64,000 nt of DNA from positions 9,839 to 73,838 of the forward strand of contig WBMW01005909.1 of the NCBI GenBank assembly GCA_013396635.1, read 5' to 3'. Within the stretch, counting starts at the first letter, position 1. Each line of letters begins with the position of its first letter. The notes under the pieces were generated by a model. That model saw only the letters and a list, made by a program, of their open reading frames with translations, made no database searches and was not told where the DNA came from. The position numbers and the translations under genes were made by a program. This document shows, one piece after another, positions 25,001 to 38,070 of the stretch. This DNA is from Penelope pileata. Its lineage: Eukaryota; Chordata; Aves; Galliformes; Cracidae.

Positions 25001-28000
25001 GGAATCTATTCAAAATTTTTTCTAATTCTGGTATTTTTGTGCCGGAGACATCCTGATAGGACTGTCCAGTGCTTGAGTTCATTGTGGGTCAAGCACGGTG
25101 TCAGGAAGAGAATGATAGGGGACCCTTCCCCCTCAAGCCAGAAATGCAGCGAGCGCTTGCGGGGCTGCCACCTCTCAGTGCCCTGTAATACTAGGAGCAG
25201 TCATAGTCTAACTGTACATGTGTGCTGGCACAAAACCAGTCTTCAGGTAGGTCAGATAGCCTTGCAGCCAGATCACGCCATTGGTGCAGCTGAGACCTGT
25301 ACTGTTAAGCGTAGTCACCAGGACCCGTTTCGTTTTTTGTCTTCACTTTCATTATCCAATATCCTGACATAGCAGGCAATTATGACATCTAATCTTATTA
25401 CTGAATTTGGTATTCTTCTTTAAAGAAAAAAATGTTTCCTGTACCTGTTGCCATTTAGATGTTTTCAGAAATATGTTCCTCTGAAAGGATTTTTATTTTA
25501 AAATCAGCGTTATTTTTTAATTTGGACAATTTATCTTTGAATTGATTAGCTTTCTTCTATTTCCTTTTTTCCCCATGCATTTAAAGAGAGAGGGACGTTC
25601 CCTCTCAGCTTCCCTGCAGTTTTAGGGCAGATCTTTGGTAGCACACCCCGTGCCTCTGTGTCTGTAGCTCAAACATACCTGGCCTCCAGCTGCCATTCAC
25701 GACCAGGTGAAGTAGCCCGGCAACATGCATGTACTTGCAGATAGTTTTTAAATGTTCACATAAGTATCTTTCAGAAGAGCAAAGATTGGCAGATAGAATA
25801 AGAATTTTAAGGCAATTGACAACAAATGGGCTTACTTTTAACTTTCTGACTGCCTGTCTTCATCTTTCCTGTTGGACCTGTCAGCTAATCTTTGACTCTG
25901 AAATAAATGACTTCTAGCCAAAGTGGTCTCTGATCAAACTCAACTTAAATAGCTGCACAGAGCAAATGGTCTGGGCGCTGAGCTGTTCTGAATATAGACA
26001 GCCAAGGGACTCTGAATACACCATAAACTTGCAGAACTTCCTTACCAGATACGCTGCTGAGTAGCGTACGTGCTTCAGCCTCACTGCAGCCTCTCGTTTT
26101 TCCAGTGTTTTACTGCTTGGCTGTTTCCTGGCACATGCTGTATGTAGGTGCATGGCTATCACAATACTGTCCACTTTCCAGTTAGAAGTGAAACTTAGAA
26201 ATCAAGTCCTTGCTCAGAAGCAGCAATTGTTTAATTGAATGCAATATGTATTTGTTACATTAACCACTAAAGCAGATCACAGATGCACTCAGTGCAAGAT
26301 TGCCAGCTACTGAAATATCACACAAGTAGCTAAGAATGCCTAATTCAAGAAAAATCTTTGAAGTGTGGTGTTTCAAATTACAATATTAGATTATTGACAG
26401 CTCACACTAGAGGGAGCCAATCTGCAGGACACAGGGATATAATGAAATGCAGCTCCCAGGAGGGTACATTGGAGCAGAAGCTGAAGCATCTAGGTGTGTA
26501 GGGCGTTTCTTCCTGGCTTGCTGCCTTTCTGTTCAAGGCAGGCAAGCAGTTATTGAGCAGTGCGTGATGCCCCGGCAGCAGAATGGCTCCTGCTGTGACT
26601 GTACACATCTGTCAGCATGGGGAACCAGCTGTTACTTCATCCACCTGCAAGTGCTTCTCTTCACCTGTGCGTGGGTAGCAAGGAGCCATCTGTATCGTGC
26701 AAGGGATGGTTGCAGCAATGTGATCGGGTCCTGGAATTTACAGTACAGAGAAACATGGGGCAGAATAGAAGGGAAAACATTGGAATCATGTACTTCTGAG
26801 TGGACCAAAGCCGGAAGAAAAATCACTACCAAGAACTTTCCCAACTATGCCTTAAGAAACAGAGACCACTCAGAAATCCACTTTGTATTAACATTATTTT
26901 TTGAGTTCTAAGGTGAAAGGCTAATGTGTTTGCTTTTATAAAACATGTCCTTTCTTTTTCTTATGGTGCTGCAAGCTAGTTCACTACAGCTCAGGATTGT
27001 AATTGGCATATTTGGTCCTTTGGCTGGTGGAGACTTATTGCAGAAGTGACAGTAACAGCTTTCAGGGAGGATGGAGCGAGACGATGTACGCAGCTGTCAG
27101 AGCCTGATGGGGCAGAAGCTGCTTTGACTCTGGAGGCAGTCCTTGCCCATCTTTGCAGCCAACAGGGAGGTAACCAAGGGCAAGAGTAAGCCCCTGGTAC
27201 TGAAAGAACAGTATTACAAATTCAGGCCTTCTAGTAATGCAGAACCATCAGAGGAAACGAGAAGAATGAAAAATGTTTGTGTGTTACTTTTTGTGTGGGT
27301 GCACAGGGACATAAAGGAATTTTTTTTTTTTTCCACAGACTGAATTAATTACCTGGAAAATTTAGATTGATTCTGTCCCCCCTATTGTCATACACAGCCT
27401 GTACATGACTGTACAGCAGAGTACATCAAATTAATGTTCACAGGCATGGAGCTGACTTCTAAACCCTACACCTGTGAAGCATGGGATCTAACAGTCAGCT
27501 TGGTGCGAGAAGCCGGCTCAGTCAGGTATGGTGGGAAGAAAGGTGACTTGATTGTCTGTATTGGTGATTAATGGGCTTGCTTAAAGGCAGTATATGAAAA
27601 TAGGGAAACACTGTCATGAAAGTCCCTACAGAGAAATGGGAATAGGGGCAGAAGTGGCAAGATAAAGAAAATTCAGGAAATGGTAGCTGGAGTGTGATGT
27701 GAATCTGCTGCTAGTGCACTGCCTGGCACAGTCAGCAGCATCAGAGGGGCAGGCAAAGAGGAACAGGCCTGCGGTTCACACTGTGGCAATGGTTTTAAAA
27801 CCCATCATGTGATGAACACTTCAACTGTGCGGGAGAAATGTTTTGTTTTGGTTGAAATAAAGTTGTTAGGAGTGAAAAGTTTCAGGGAAAATATTCATAC
27901 ATCACAGTGGTCTGTTTTTCAATGAAAATGAGAAAGTTCATCTGTCTTTCCTTCTGGCTTGTCTTTTGTCAGCCTTGCCTTTTAGCCTTTATCAAGGCAG

Positions 28001-29660
28001 GTAGAAAAGGGAAAAGGAAAACTGCCACGTTTTCAGTCTTCTGAATTAAAAAACAAAAATAAGACTCGCCTGGAAATTTAAATGAAGAAAAGAACGATGT
28101 GTAAACGTACTAAAATTTGTGCTGTAATTAAAAAAAAATGTCCTGCTGACTTGATCTCCTCTGAACTTTACTGCAGTGCTGCTGCCATAAGTTTTGGCCG
28201 AGCTCTGTATGGAAAGGGACAATCGTTCAGGAGGCTTCTGCACTGCCTTGCAAACAGAAACCTCCTGGGGAGGAGAGCAGAGGGTTAACAGCCGTTTGGG
28301 TGCTTTGCATTACGGATGCGCTGCGTGTCCTTGTGGAGTTTGCCTGGAGCAGCGCTGGCCCTGCCAGCAATCGTTCGCATCCAGTGTCAGGCTCCTGATT
28401 TATGGGTCTGCTTAAGTGAAGGCCATGCTCACTCCCAACACAGCCATTTGTTTCAAATCTTTTTCATTTTTTAACCACCTCAGAAGGATGTCACTTTGAA
28501 AGAGCAAAATACAGCAAGTACAAAGCTTGCTACTGCTGACAGCTGTGTGTTTTCTTTGTAAATGAGAACTGCTTTCTCACTGATCAGACCCAGAGAAGGA
28601 CTTGATGTAGCAAGCAGCGGTGTAGATTCCAACAGGGATCATGCTTTTGTTTCTCTAATTGTCTTTTCTACTTGGAGCGTTCCCTTTGTGTTTAGCTAAA
28701 AATACTGAACATTTTTGATTTCATTTGAGAAGCTGGCTGTGAGTTCATTGGTTACATTCTAAAGCAAAAAGGGAGAGTTAATAGTAATAATATGGGTCGC
28801 TGTGTACATGTGCTTGTAGTGGCTGTACTGGCATCTAGATCTGACTTTGCCTTTTAGCTATAGTCCAGGTTTCTGTGTGGGTTCTGTCAGGTCTAATACT
28901 GCCTGTGAGGATAGCTGAATTTATTGTGCTACTTGTACTTCTGTTCTCATTCCTACCTGTGGTGACCTCTCTGTCCTCTAGGTCAGGTAGATGAATTCTT
29001 GAAGGTCTTTTATCCTTGTCTGCAGACTTAGAGAAATTTGAAAGTTTAAATACTTCTTTTCTATTAAAAGCCAAAAAATGCTGGTCTGACTGTGGAAGGA
29101 AATGGAAGGTTTACAGATCACTTACGCCTAGGCAAGAGACTGATCTAATGGAAAAGTTTTGATTTCGCTAATCAGGCTAGCCTGAAGGTGAGCCTGATCA
29201 TCATTTTGTTTCGGCAGCCTGGAAGATCTTGGCAGTAAGTAATTTGGGTCTTATGTAAATAAACAATGTGTGGCCAGTACTGTCAATGTATGGCTGCTAC
29301 GTCTATCCTGTGGATCTTTGCCTTCGATTAAATGCCATAGAGGACAAGCTGTTGTAAAGGGTGCTAAGAATTTACATCAGCTCTGAGCATCAGGTGCACG
29401 GCTTCTGAGTGCTGAGTCATAGAATGACTGAAATTGCTGCAAACTAACTACAAAATGTTTCTCATTTCTTGCAAATATTAAATATATTTTGAGGAGTTCA
29501 AGTTTGAACAGCAGATGTTTGACAGTCCAGAGAGGCTGAGGCTAGAGCTGAGCATTCACAGAGACAGCAGGGCTAAGGGTTATAGAAACAGGGCTTGGTA
29601 AGACTGGCTCTGCGTATATGCAACTGTGCTGTGCACAGTTCTTTCTGTTACTTATTACTT
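22061..29660. other. Long non-coding stretch, no gene seen
   Basis: Open frames of 148 codons (plus, 24926-25372) and 154 codons (plus, 26447-26911) lie here. Both are rich in Cys, Ser and His, lack any domain I know, and have no convincing splice context. Simple runs include a poly-T tract near 24.34 kb and a short (TG)n near 24.76 kb. A CTCF-like site at 26404 is listed separately. No transposon recognised. Confidence 0.5.
26404..26417 (+). promoter_or_regulatory. CTCF-like binding site
   Basis: ACACTAGAGGGAGC agrees with the known vertebrate CTCF core (CCACTAGAGGGCGC type) at 12 of 14 positions, including the AGAGGG heart. CTCF is the main vertebrate insulator and loop-anchor protein. Occupancy cannot be judged from sequence. 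Confidence 0.4.
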
Positions 29661-30197
29661 TCATGCTATCAAGAGTGGAGGCGTTCTGAATGCACATATG
29701 GTGACAGGCTGGGGGAGTTCTGCACGACTGTCTGGTTTAAAGCTGCTTTTTGATTTACTCCGACAAGGGTTCACAAAGCAATGATCTCCTGAGGTTGTTG
29801 CCAAGTCCCTGCAACTCTGGAAGCAACAGGCTTGGTAGAGTTCCTTGAGTGTTCCTAGGTGATAGAAGATGCATAAAAACTGAAATCCCATGTACACAAG
29901 GACAAGACAGAGAACATGTGAGCATTGGGACCAAGTTTGGGACCATGTCTTAATGCTTGTGTTTAACTCAAGGAGAATTTTCTTACAGGGGGGGTTTGGC
30001 CCCAGTAGGTGGTTTCCAGTGCTCTTGTGTGCCTTGTTCTTGGGAAGGACTGTTGGTACAGCAGTAGAAATCCATGCCCTGCTGATAATTTTGAAAAGAT
30101 AGAAACAAATGCTTTTCAACAGATTGTAATTAAGGTGAGTGATAAAACAGGGAAAGAATTTAGACGTAAAATGAGTAACTTCTGATATTTTCTGCAT
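29661..30197 (-). other. Longest unexplained open frame (178 codons), probably not a gene
   Basis: This is the longest single-exon frame outside CR1 and outside the assembly-gap region, apart from a 182-codon frame at 49.76 kb. The predicted chain is rich in Ser, Leu, Cys and Phe. It has one hydrophobic stretch in the middle (around residues 95-112) and no family motif I recognise. I see no promoter, polyadenylation context or retroviral landmark around it. At this base composition a frame of this length is not surprising in 64 kb read on both strands. It could be a chance frame, an exon of an unknown transcript, or a decayed transposon. I do not assign a function. Confidence 0.15.
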
Positions 30198-31392
30198 TTA
30201 GATGTTTAGTACTCCTCATCCACAGAGTACTTTGCAAAAGGCAATACTGTTAATAAGACAATAGGCTTAGAAGATATGCCAGCTTTGTGAGCAAATAGAA
30301 TTGAACATGTACATCAGAAAGAACGTGGCTTTTTTGAATTTAGAGAGATCCATACCCACGAGTAGAGTGATGCACAATACAGTCTGAATTAAGCTCGGGG
30401 CAAATGTCTGGCACTTCTGCAGTTCACAAGAGCACTTTGAAAATGAAGAATGTCAAGTGCTGAAAAATGCAGGAAAGGGACTGTGTTAATGTCTCAGAGC
30501 ATTATGAAAGAATAAATAAGCAAACTAATTAGGCATTTGGAGGTTTTATCTACAATTATCTTATGTCACTGTTTGTCATTTCAATGCAATCTGTTGAAGT
30601 TTTCAGTGGAATATATTAAATCAAATGTTAAGGTCTACGTTTAAAACATCATGAAGTGAATTTGTGTTCTAATAATGGTAGCATTCTTTTACCAACTTCA
30701 AGCTGGTAGAGTGCTTGCTCGTCTGTCTTCTGCCATCTTAATCATCCTCTGTCGTCTTCAAAGACCATTGTTTCACAGTATACACATGCTGAAAAACCTG
30801 CATAATTTGACCCTCAGAAAGGTACCTTCTGTTTGGTTTTGTGTGTGGATTAAATTATTTCTAACATTCTAATTATTTCTAAGAGAAAATTCCAGTTGGT
30901 GAAACTAAAAATTGGAAAGTTTGAAAAGCAGAAACATATTGATAGGACTTGTCACGTATTGACGTTGCACAAAGTTAGAGTAATATTTTCCAGTTCTCTT
31001 CACTGGAAGGGGTCTCGTGCAAGTCTCACTCTGTAGGCTGTTGTTAGCCCAGAAGTTCAATAATGCAAGAGTTTGTTTAACAGCAAGCAAACTGCGTAGT
31101 TTTGAGCTTTCAGCAGTGTCCCTTGGACTTTGACCGTATCACTTGCATTACCAAACCTTCCTTCCAGTTGGGTTCTTTACGGCCACAGCTTTAATTTTTT
31201 CAGAAATCCTTGTTTATCTTTGGTACCTTGTCCAAGTATGAGGGGGGTCAAACGCTTGGCTGTTTGCACACTTGTCAGTGCTCTGTCTGGTCTTTACCCG
31301 TTTGCTGCTTCTTTCTGACCTTGTTTTGTATCCAGCTTAGAATTTCCACATTTCTCTGCACTGTCTTTGCTGACCTTTTACCCTAGCTTTTG
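30198..31392. other. Non-coding DNA, nothing recognised
   Basis: AT-rich sequence with frames no longer than 65 codons. The right end, from about 31130, is pyrimidine-rich and may already belong to the old CR1 remnant called just downstream, but I cannot align it with confidence. Confidence 0.5.
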
Positions 31393-31535
31393 TATGCTGT
31401 GAAGTATTATAAGCCACCTTGAAGTCCAAATACATTAAGTCTGTTAGTCTGTTCCATCAGTTCTTATTGTGACTTTTTTCATGGAAGTTAATCAGATTTT
31501 TTCAGCATGACCTACTATCTCATGATTTCCCGGTG
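31393..31535 (-). mobile_element. Very old CR1/L3-type LINE remnant (RT region)
   Basis: CTTGAAGTCCAAATACATTAAG at 31419-31440 sits where CR1 reads CTTGCACAAGTCCAGGTAGATGACGTC (minus strand encodes the YLDLCKAFD segment). TTTTCATGGAAGTTAATCAG followed by TTTTTCAGCATGACCTACT (31477-31515) sits where CR1 reads TCATAGAAGGCCACCAGGTTTGTCAGGCACGATTTGCC. The order and spacing match the copy at 55-57 kb at about 56450-56560. Divergence is strong, so this predates the other copies. No frame survives. Confidence 0.5.
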
Positions 31536-32922
31536 TATGTCTCCCTTTGCATGTGTCTCTTTATCATTTCTGTCACATATTTCCCTGTTGCAATGACTGC
31601 ATCCAACATACAAACTCAGTCTTTGCTTCCCTTCTGCTTTCTGTAGTGCTGCCAATGCTTTTTCCTGTTGTACTAATTTTTGTATTCACCGCTTCTCCAT
31701 TTGTGTTCCATATTTCAGTCCAAGCTCAGCATATATGAAGTGAATTGGACAGGAATTTGTCCTGAACATCTTGGTGCCCCATTCCTTTCTAAAGGAGAAA
31801 GAATTCGATCTACTTGTATAACACGCGTCTGATCTATCAAGATATTTAACATATCCTGGCAGTCAGCAACCCTATGGAAACCAAAACCCTGCTAGTTAAT
31901 CTAAACATAGACAATTTCCTAAGGAGATTTTAAGAATCTATTTTTTTCTGTGTTGGCATTTGGCTGCAAATCAGTTCTTTCATTTATCCGTTTGAAGTTC
32001 TGTTCTTGTCAATGGACCATAGGTATTGATGTGAGCAGTGCCGTAGCACCTGCAGATGTGGTCCTTACAAACTTGCCTTCCAGAGTGCTGTTTCATGGCC
32101 TGCTTTTCCTGTGCCTCTTGCTGCCACTTCAGGTGGTTTTCTGATTCTTCAATTTGCCAAGCTTTGAAGTTGAAATACTGTTTCTTGCTTTTTCTTAGTC
32201 CCTGCCCTTAATATTGGAAATGTTCATCAAACCAGATAATTGCACAGTGGAGTTTTTTATTTTCCATGAGCAGAAAAATATTTTTCTTACTTCATAAACA
32301 TTGCTGTGAAGGAAGCATCTTAATCATGTTTGTCTGAAAAGTGTAAAAGCATACCATGAACAAAGTATAAGTGTAGTGAAAGGAATGGGTTTTTTCTAGC
32401 AGTTCATTGCTGGTTTGATTTTTTAATAGTTATATTGACACTAATCATACTGCCGCTACGTAAACATTTTGACTGATGTTTGCATGTGACTCATTTAACA
32501 TCCATAAGCAGACAGCATTTTCTTACATTTCAGTCTAATTTCCTAAATAATTTTAAGTCTGAAGTTTAAATTTGGGTTTGTGTTACTTAACTGTCTTAAG
32601 AAAGGCATCTTTATGAATTGTTTGCTCCCTCTTTAGGAAAGCAAGCTGCTTGTTTCATTGGTATTCACCTGCTTAGCTAACTGTAACTGTTTTGTAATCA
32701 TCAGTCACCACTTACTTGCTAATATACTGGTGGAACAGAAGCACAGCGGAGAGTTGAGCACAGCTCAAACAAGCTTGCTTTTCTCAACTCAAGGGAGTAT
32801 CTGCAGTACTGCTATTCCGTTACTGTCTTTGTCTTGCTGTGGTTGAGTACTTAGGAAATATTTTGGTTAAGCATTAAAAATGACTGAATGGGTTTGTTTT
32901 AACCTAGGAGTTCTTTTCACTC

Positions 32923-32977
32923 AGGAAAACAAAGAAACAAACAAAAAATCACAAAAAACCAACAAACCAAAATACCA
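32923..32977. repeat. A/C-rich low-complexity run
   Basis: About 55 bases almost entirely A and C with AAAC/AAACC units, similar in character to the run near 10.4 kb. Confidence 0.65.
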
Positions 32978-35900
32978 GACAGCTGTGTAGGAAGCTTATT
33001 TCTCTGCAGCCATTATACCCAAACGCTCGCTGCATATCCTATGCTTATGTTGTTTTCTGTATGCTCTCTTAACTGGCATACCACGAATAAGAAATTATCT
33101 TAACGAAGGAGCTGTTGTAGTGACCGTTATGAAGGAAGTCTTCATCGTTTCTTCTGTTACCTGCACCACTGTTTCCTAAGTCAAAGTAATTGGGAATTGG
33201 AAAGTTGCTATTTTTGGCTACTGAGTGCTAAATGTAGATATGACTTGACAGCACTTGCCTATTCCTTTCTACCATCAGTCATGATGCTCTGTTGCTCATT
33301 TATAAAGGCTTGGTTTCTAAGAGGACTCATTTAACAAAATTATTCATCCTGCACTGTTAGAGCTTCTTTGCAGTATATTTGTCAACAATTGCTGTTGAGT
33401 GGGGAGATTGCAGTGAGATGAGAAATGTAGAATATGAATCAAAAATCAGAGAATATTTCCACAGCCATGGCATCTGGCACAAGTCGTACATGTTTAGCAG
33501 TGTCATCCCTTCCAATGGAGATTAATGTGGCTTTGGGGAACGGCAAATAAATGGTGAGTGTGGAAATCCTGTTATCTTGCCTGGGCAACGATAACATCTT
33601 GCTGGAAATCTGTAAGTGATAAGATTTGGCCCACTGTCATAAATAAGGCTTAGTATATCATTTGTTCTGGGTAGTTGGCAAACCCTTGTAAACTAAAAGC
33701 AAATAATGACAATTTACTCTGAGAGTTCAAGTTGTCTTTTGAGTATTCCTATTTTTGGCCTACTATATTTTCAATTTGTTCTATTTTAAAATTTTTCTAG
33801 CAAGATCTTTGCATGCTGCTTATATGGTCTCACATACGGTCTCATGGACTTTGTCGGGTTTTTTTTCGTGCTTAACATGTTAGGCTGGCCAGACACTTTT
33901 CTAGCTTTTTTGAATTAATCTGGTTTAGAATACATTTTTCCTCCTAAATAAAGCCCCCAGAGGAATGAAGACTGTTGGACAATTCCATTCAAAAGAGTTC
34001 AATTTATTTAGCTTCTTCCAACACAAGGTAATTTAAAAATGAAACAAACACTAAAAAATAAATGATAACCCCAATGACTCTTCTTAAAACTTAACCATCT
34101 TTTTTCTGTCTGATCGGTGAAGCCTGCTGATAGAGATGTATCTGCTTGTTCCTTTTTTCTGCACCAGTGAAGTATTTCATCGGGGGGACAGAGTTAGAGA
34201 GGAAAAAAACCTAATGTTTCTGCACCGCAGATAAGGGGAAAGCAGAGAGAAATGATGGAAATATTTGAAGCACAGTAGTCTAGAATGTACTACTGTGTAT
34301 GGAAACAGTTCAGACTTCCAAGACAGTGGAAGAAATGCAGACTGTGGATTGCAGCTATAAATTTAGAAGGATAAGTTGAGTTGTTTGTTTGTTATCCTCT
34401 CAGTACAGGACAAGCAGCATTACAAGAAAAGCCCAATTGAAGTTGACAGATCAGAGGAGGTCATGGGAAATGGTTTAGAGGAGGTTCCTTTGGCCACAGA
34501 TTCTGTAGGAATATGTGCTGAACTGGGGAGCTAACTGCAGAAGATTTTGCCTCAAAAACATGTCTAATTTCATTTTTAAAACCCTTCTAGGGGAGGTGAA
34601 ACTGTCTTGTATCTGTATATTATTTAACCCCAGGAGGGTTTCATAATGCACATCGAAGTAGATGAGTTGTGACAGACGCTTCCTGAAGTCTGCAGCAGGG
34701 GTTCACACACAGTGACCACCGCAGAGGGCTTCGTGGATTGCTTTTCAGGTGTCTGGTGTCAGTGGTAAGATTGCATCATTCTGCAAACTTCTTGCACATT
34801 ATGGGAAAAAAACAAAAACAAAAAATACCACGAAAAGCTGCCGTGCTTCTTTTTCATTGATTGTTAAAATAACTGGTTTGTAATGTAACATCGAGTCATC
34901 GTTCCACTTAAGTCTGCATTAGAAACTATTTCCTGCACAGGCAATGCTTCTGAAGGATGTTAAAGGTGGTCTGTCCTTGCATCATTTTGAGCTCTCCCTC
35001 TTGTAATAGCTAACAGCACATATTCTGCAGTGTTTGTGGTAGTTTCTTCTTCACTCCTTGTATTTTTTTCTCCATCTGATTTTCTGCTTTTGCTTTTTCT
35101 CCCCACCCTTCAGTGCCAACTTTTAGCCTCTCGTGTGTCAAGTCTTTTCAAAGAAGTCACTTTCTATAGGTAAGAAACAGCTGCCTGCGATGTCTTCCAG
35201 ACCTTTGTTCAGCTCAGGTCAGCAGGGCGGTTTGTCTGTCTGCTACGTTTTAGTGAGCTTTTAGGGTCGGGTTTCACAGAAAAGTCACTGGAGTGTGCCC
35301 AGGCTGTTGACAAAGGGTACTTGAAGGGCACAGTAACTGGTGGCAGGTTGATCAATGTATCATTTTCTTCTAGAATCTAAAGAAAAATTAGTACGTAAGC
35401 CTGGAATTATCCCATCAAAGAGGGCTTCAGTTCCACAGCTGGCACCTTCCAGATCGGTGACAAGCTTTTTTCGGCTCTTGCAGAGCTCACACGGTATTAG
35501 TTTCATGTGATGAGGCCCATTTAATATGCAGTGGAGAAACAGAACTACAAAGAATATAAGATAAGGTGGGAATGTTGAATATTCATTTTTCATGGTTGGA
35601 GGGTACTTTTCCTGTGATTTGGTTATTCAGATGAGCTTTGAATTGTGACTCCTATTTAGACAGCAAAGACTTAAAGGAACATAACAAACCGTACAATTTC
35701 TGTGAACTTTCCACAGGAAAAACAACTTTTTAAGCCTCTGTGAGAACCAGCATTTAGCAAAGGTTCCTAAGAACATTTGTTTACTGATTGTTCTTTTTTT
35801 TATTGAATCCTACTAGATGTTATACTGTGGGCTTTTCTTTTTATAATTACACATGGGGAAAGTTTGATTAAAGTAAAGTAACCAGCTTCACTGTGTTAGA

Positions 35901-38026
35901 GTATCAGCATGTAAGTTAGTATTTCCTCTCTTCTGGTTGGCACACCACAAACAATGATGTAGATGCTTTTGTTTGTCACAGCTCTTCAATGTATTTAAAT
36001 TCTGAAATGATGCATCTTAGTGCATCTTTACATTTTTATTTGGATTCAAATCTGTCTTCCTCATCATTCCAATTATCTGCTTAAATATTTTCAGGCCCGA
36101 GCTGTAGATTTCCTGGGGATTTCCATACTTCACCACCTGTCGTAGTGAGAAGTCTTCATACTTAATTTCCACTTACCAAATTATCTGTCTTCCCATTGAT
36201 TATTTCTCTGAGTGGAAATGTGCTGCCTGTCACGAGTGATGCTGTTTCATGTAAGGAAAAATAGCCACAAGAATCTTAAAGTCTTTGGAGGTATGTTTCC
36301 AAGGTTACTTCAACATTTAGTTAAATATTCTTACTATTTCTACAAATAGGACTCAAAAAATTGAGACGCAATATTTGCTGAAATACTGGCCTTGATTCAA
36401 ACTGTGGTTTTGATTTTAAAATGTTTCAGAGGATAATTTGTATCTCTTTTCAATAAATCTGTTTTCATTTTCGTTGTGTAGTAGCTGGGTAATACCCATG
36501 GCACAGAGCTGGTGCATTCTCTGTGCTAATGGTGATAAAGGTTCGATTTGTGCCACTTGTAACTTGATCTTATTTTAATAAAATGAGAAATTCTCTGAAA
36601 ATTACAGTAAATGGGTAGTTCTCTATGCATTGGGTAACAAAAGGGCCTGCTGTCTTATATAGAAAGGGCTTTTCATGACTGTTTTCACATCCGTCTATGC
36701 TTTTCCTTCCTAGATTACTTGCTATCTGCTCTGTTTCCATTGCTCAGTGTGCTGTGACAGAATCCTTTTCCCTGGTTCTGCATGAGACTGATTACTCTGC
36801 GTGTTCCAGGGACTGCTTGTGTCTCCAGGCATAGATTCTGCCCTGCATTTTCTCATGCTGCTGCTTTTGGCACTGCGGTGCAGCAGTGAGTAATAGCATG
36901 GGGCAGGGCTTGGCATGTCATGCGTACAGCTGTATGTCACAACAAATGGCTTGACAAAAGCCTCTGATGTGATCCACAAGGCAGGATTTTTACTCTGTGA
37001 AATATCTTCCCAGTAAGGAAATCTGGCCATCATGTCTGGGCTGAAATACAAAACATAAGGCTACCAGTTGCTGTCATATCTCGTATGAAGTCAGTGGGAA
37101 GTGCAGTAGAGCTTCTTTCTCTCTTTAATGATGGACTTTTTTTCCCTAATGCTATTATTTATAGTTATTATTTACAGTGATATAACAGTAAGAAAATAAG
37201 ATACTTTGGGAAAAAAATAGAGGGAAAAGCTTTAAAAATGTTGTTGTTGTTGGGTTTGTAAAAGCTGATGTGGGAGTTGCTTTATATATGTTTTGACATT
37301 CTGGTTTTGTTATCTAGGACTCTTAGTATGCCCTAGTCTCTGAAATAGGCTCAGTGATTCCATGTAAGGAAGCATATGCACACCCAGAAAGCAAGAGCAC
37401 AGCAGAGAACTTGGTGCAATTGCATGGAAATGGGTTAGTTCTGGGGCTTGGCATCTTGATCTTTTCTGGCTTTCCTATTGAAAAATTGTAGTTGGGATGA
37501 CAGTCTAACATAGTCCTGGTGCTAGGTGCCCTCCTTGCTAATCACATCCTGATTTTGAATGTCTTCCTTAATTCTGCCTTCAGAAGAGGAGTTCTTCTGA
37601 AAGGTACTAACTGTTGAAATTTGAGACTCTTAAGACACGTTTTTAACCTGTTTTGCCACGAGTGTGATGACTTTAAAGCTTCTTTGCATGGAAAGAGCGC
37701 CTGCCTGTTTTGCTGTTCCTTAGACGAGGTTTGCAGTGGTCAGACAAGATGGTCTGGAAATTGTGATCTGTCTTTGCTGCCTGTGCATTCATTTTAATAT
37801 GCTTAAGTCTAGAAGGGAAATGAGTGAGGCAGGGCTGGGACAAAATACAGAGTTCATTGTTGGCAGGGAATTAACAGGAACACAAGGCCACTATCTTTGA
37901 AAACAGCATGCATGGCACCATGTATTTTGGGTGTGTAATTTGCTTATTTGTCCACTGTGAAATGTCTTCTGAATCTCTACAACTGAATCAAGTGAAACAG
38001 AAAATAAACAAAATCTCTCTTTTGCT

Positions 38027-38070
38027 GTTTTTTGTTTGTTTGTTTGTTTGTTTTGTTTTTGCTTGCTTGT
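38027..38070. repeat. (TTTG)n microsatellite
   Basis: TTTG repeated about six to seven times, followed by impure TTTTG and GCTT units. It is likely length-variable. Confidence 0.85.

Noticed and set aside
26447..26911. 154-codon plus-strand frame
   Set aside because: No recognisable domain, no promoter or splice context, and length within chance.
28893..28910. TAATACTGCCTGTGAGG, sharing 12 bases with the miR-200 family start
   Set aside because: Similarity stops after the first part, and no hairpin partner arm is present within the expected distance.
29415..29440. TCATAGAATGACTGAAATTG, like the start of a minus-strand CR1 3' end
   Set aside because: The UTR motif that should follow (TTGGAAGGGACC type) is absent.
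29700..30200. Possible endogenous retrovirus around the 178-codon frame
   Set aside because: No LTR ends, primer-binding site, or gag/pol/env motif could be found.
34718..34731. ACCGCAGAGGGCTT as a CTCF site
   Set aside because: Only 10 of 14 core positions agree.
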